Under the pieces are notes generated by a model, which made no database searches, had not been told where the DNA came from, and worked only from the letters and a program-made list of their open reading frames with translations. Shown piece by piece: positions 5,484 through 5,491 of a DNA stretch of 5,491 bases (positions are counted from its first letter, which is position 1; the number at the start of each line of letters is the position of its first letter). The stretch is from Clostridia bacterium (GTDB lineage Bacteria > Aerophobota > Aerophobia > Aerophobales > AE-B3A), in assembly GCA_009618505.1 (NCBI GenBank), contig WJOQ01000030.1, positions 1-5,491 of the forward strand, in the 5' to 3' direction. Made by a program: the position numbers and the translations under genes.

Positions 5484-5491
5484 TTAAAATA

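Noticed and set aside
1..5491. CRISPR array, tRNA/rRNA gene, insertion sequence or phage-like genes
   Set aside because: No spaced repeats, cloverleaf-like segments, transposase motifs or terminal inverted repeats were seen on either strand.

Overview
The window is bacterial, moderately AT-rich and densely coding. All convincing genes lie on the minus strand and read right to left. It looks like one carbohydrate-uptake and oxidation operon. In transcription order it holds a secreted family-1 (CUT1-type) sugar-binding protein (4026-5318), two membrane permeases (3049-3945 and 2199-3047), an SDR-family NAD(P)-dependent oxidoreductase (1314-2051) and a zinc-dependent medium-chain dehydrogenase resembling threonine/polyol dehydrogenases (237-1289). 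Strong AGGAGG-type ribosome binding sites, tight spacing, GTG starts and base composition suggest an anaerobic or thermophilic-style heterotroph, such as an uncultured Atribacterota-, Thermotogota- or Firmicutes-like lineage. The window alone cannot fix the taxon.

Right to left: 5319-5491 is the leader of the binding-protein gene. It has a strong Shine-Dalgarno, a weak promoter-like element and a 47-codon open frame of unknown status. The binding-protein gene ends in a 13-bp tandem duplication and is followed by a perfect 13-bp inverted repeat (3963-4001) just before the first permease. This hairpin sits where differential-expression hairpins are known in maltose-type operons. The two permeases are separated by one base. 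No ATP-binding subunit is present, so a shared ATPase encoded elsewhere probably powers the transporter.

The catabolic half shows decay. The 147-bp gap between the second permease and the SDR gene holds a recognisable 35-codon internal piece of a Gfo/Idh/MocA-type dehydrogenase, without the rest of the gene. Beyond the zinc dehydrogenase there is a strong ribosome binding site and a GTG-initiated frame that stops after 26 codons. After it comes the N-terminus of an isochorismatase-like (cysteine hydrolase) protein whose frame is separated from its only plausible ATG by an apparent one-base shift in an A-run. That last gene runs off the left edge.

A working model is that the transporter imports a sugar, polyol or sugar acid and the two intact dehydrogenases oxidise hydroxyl groups on it or on its breakdown product. 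At least one, and perhaps three, accessory genes of the locus have been truncated or disrupted. I found no clear novel system. The points most worth a second look are the gene relics, the intercistronic hairpin and an unusual cysteine cluster in the binding protein.
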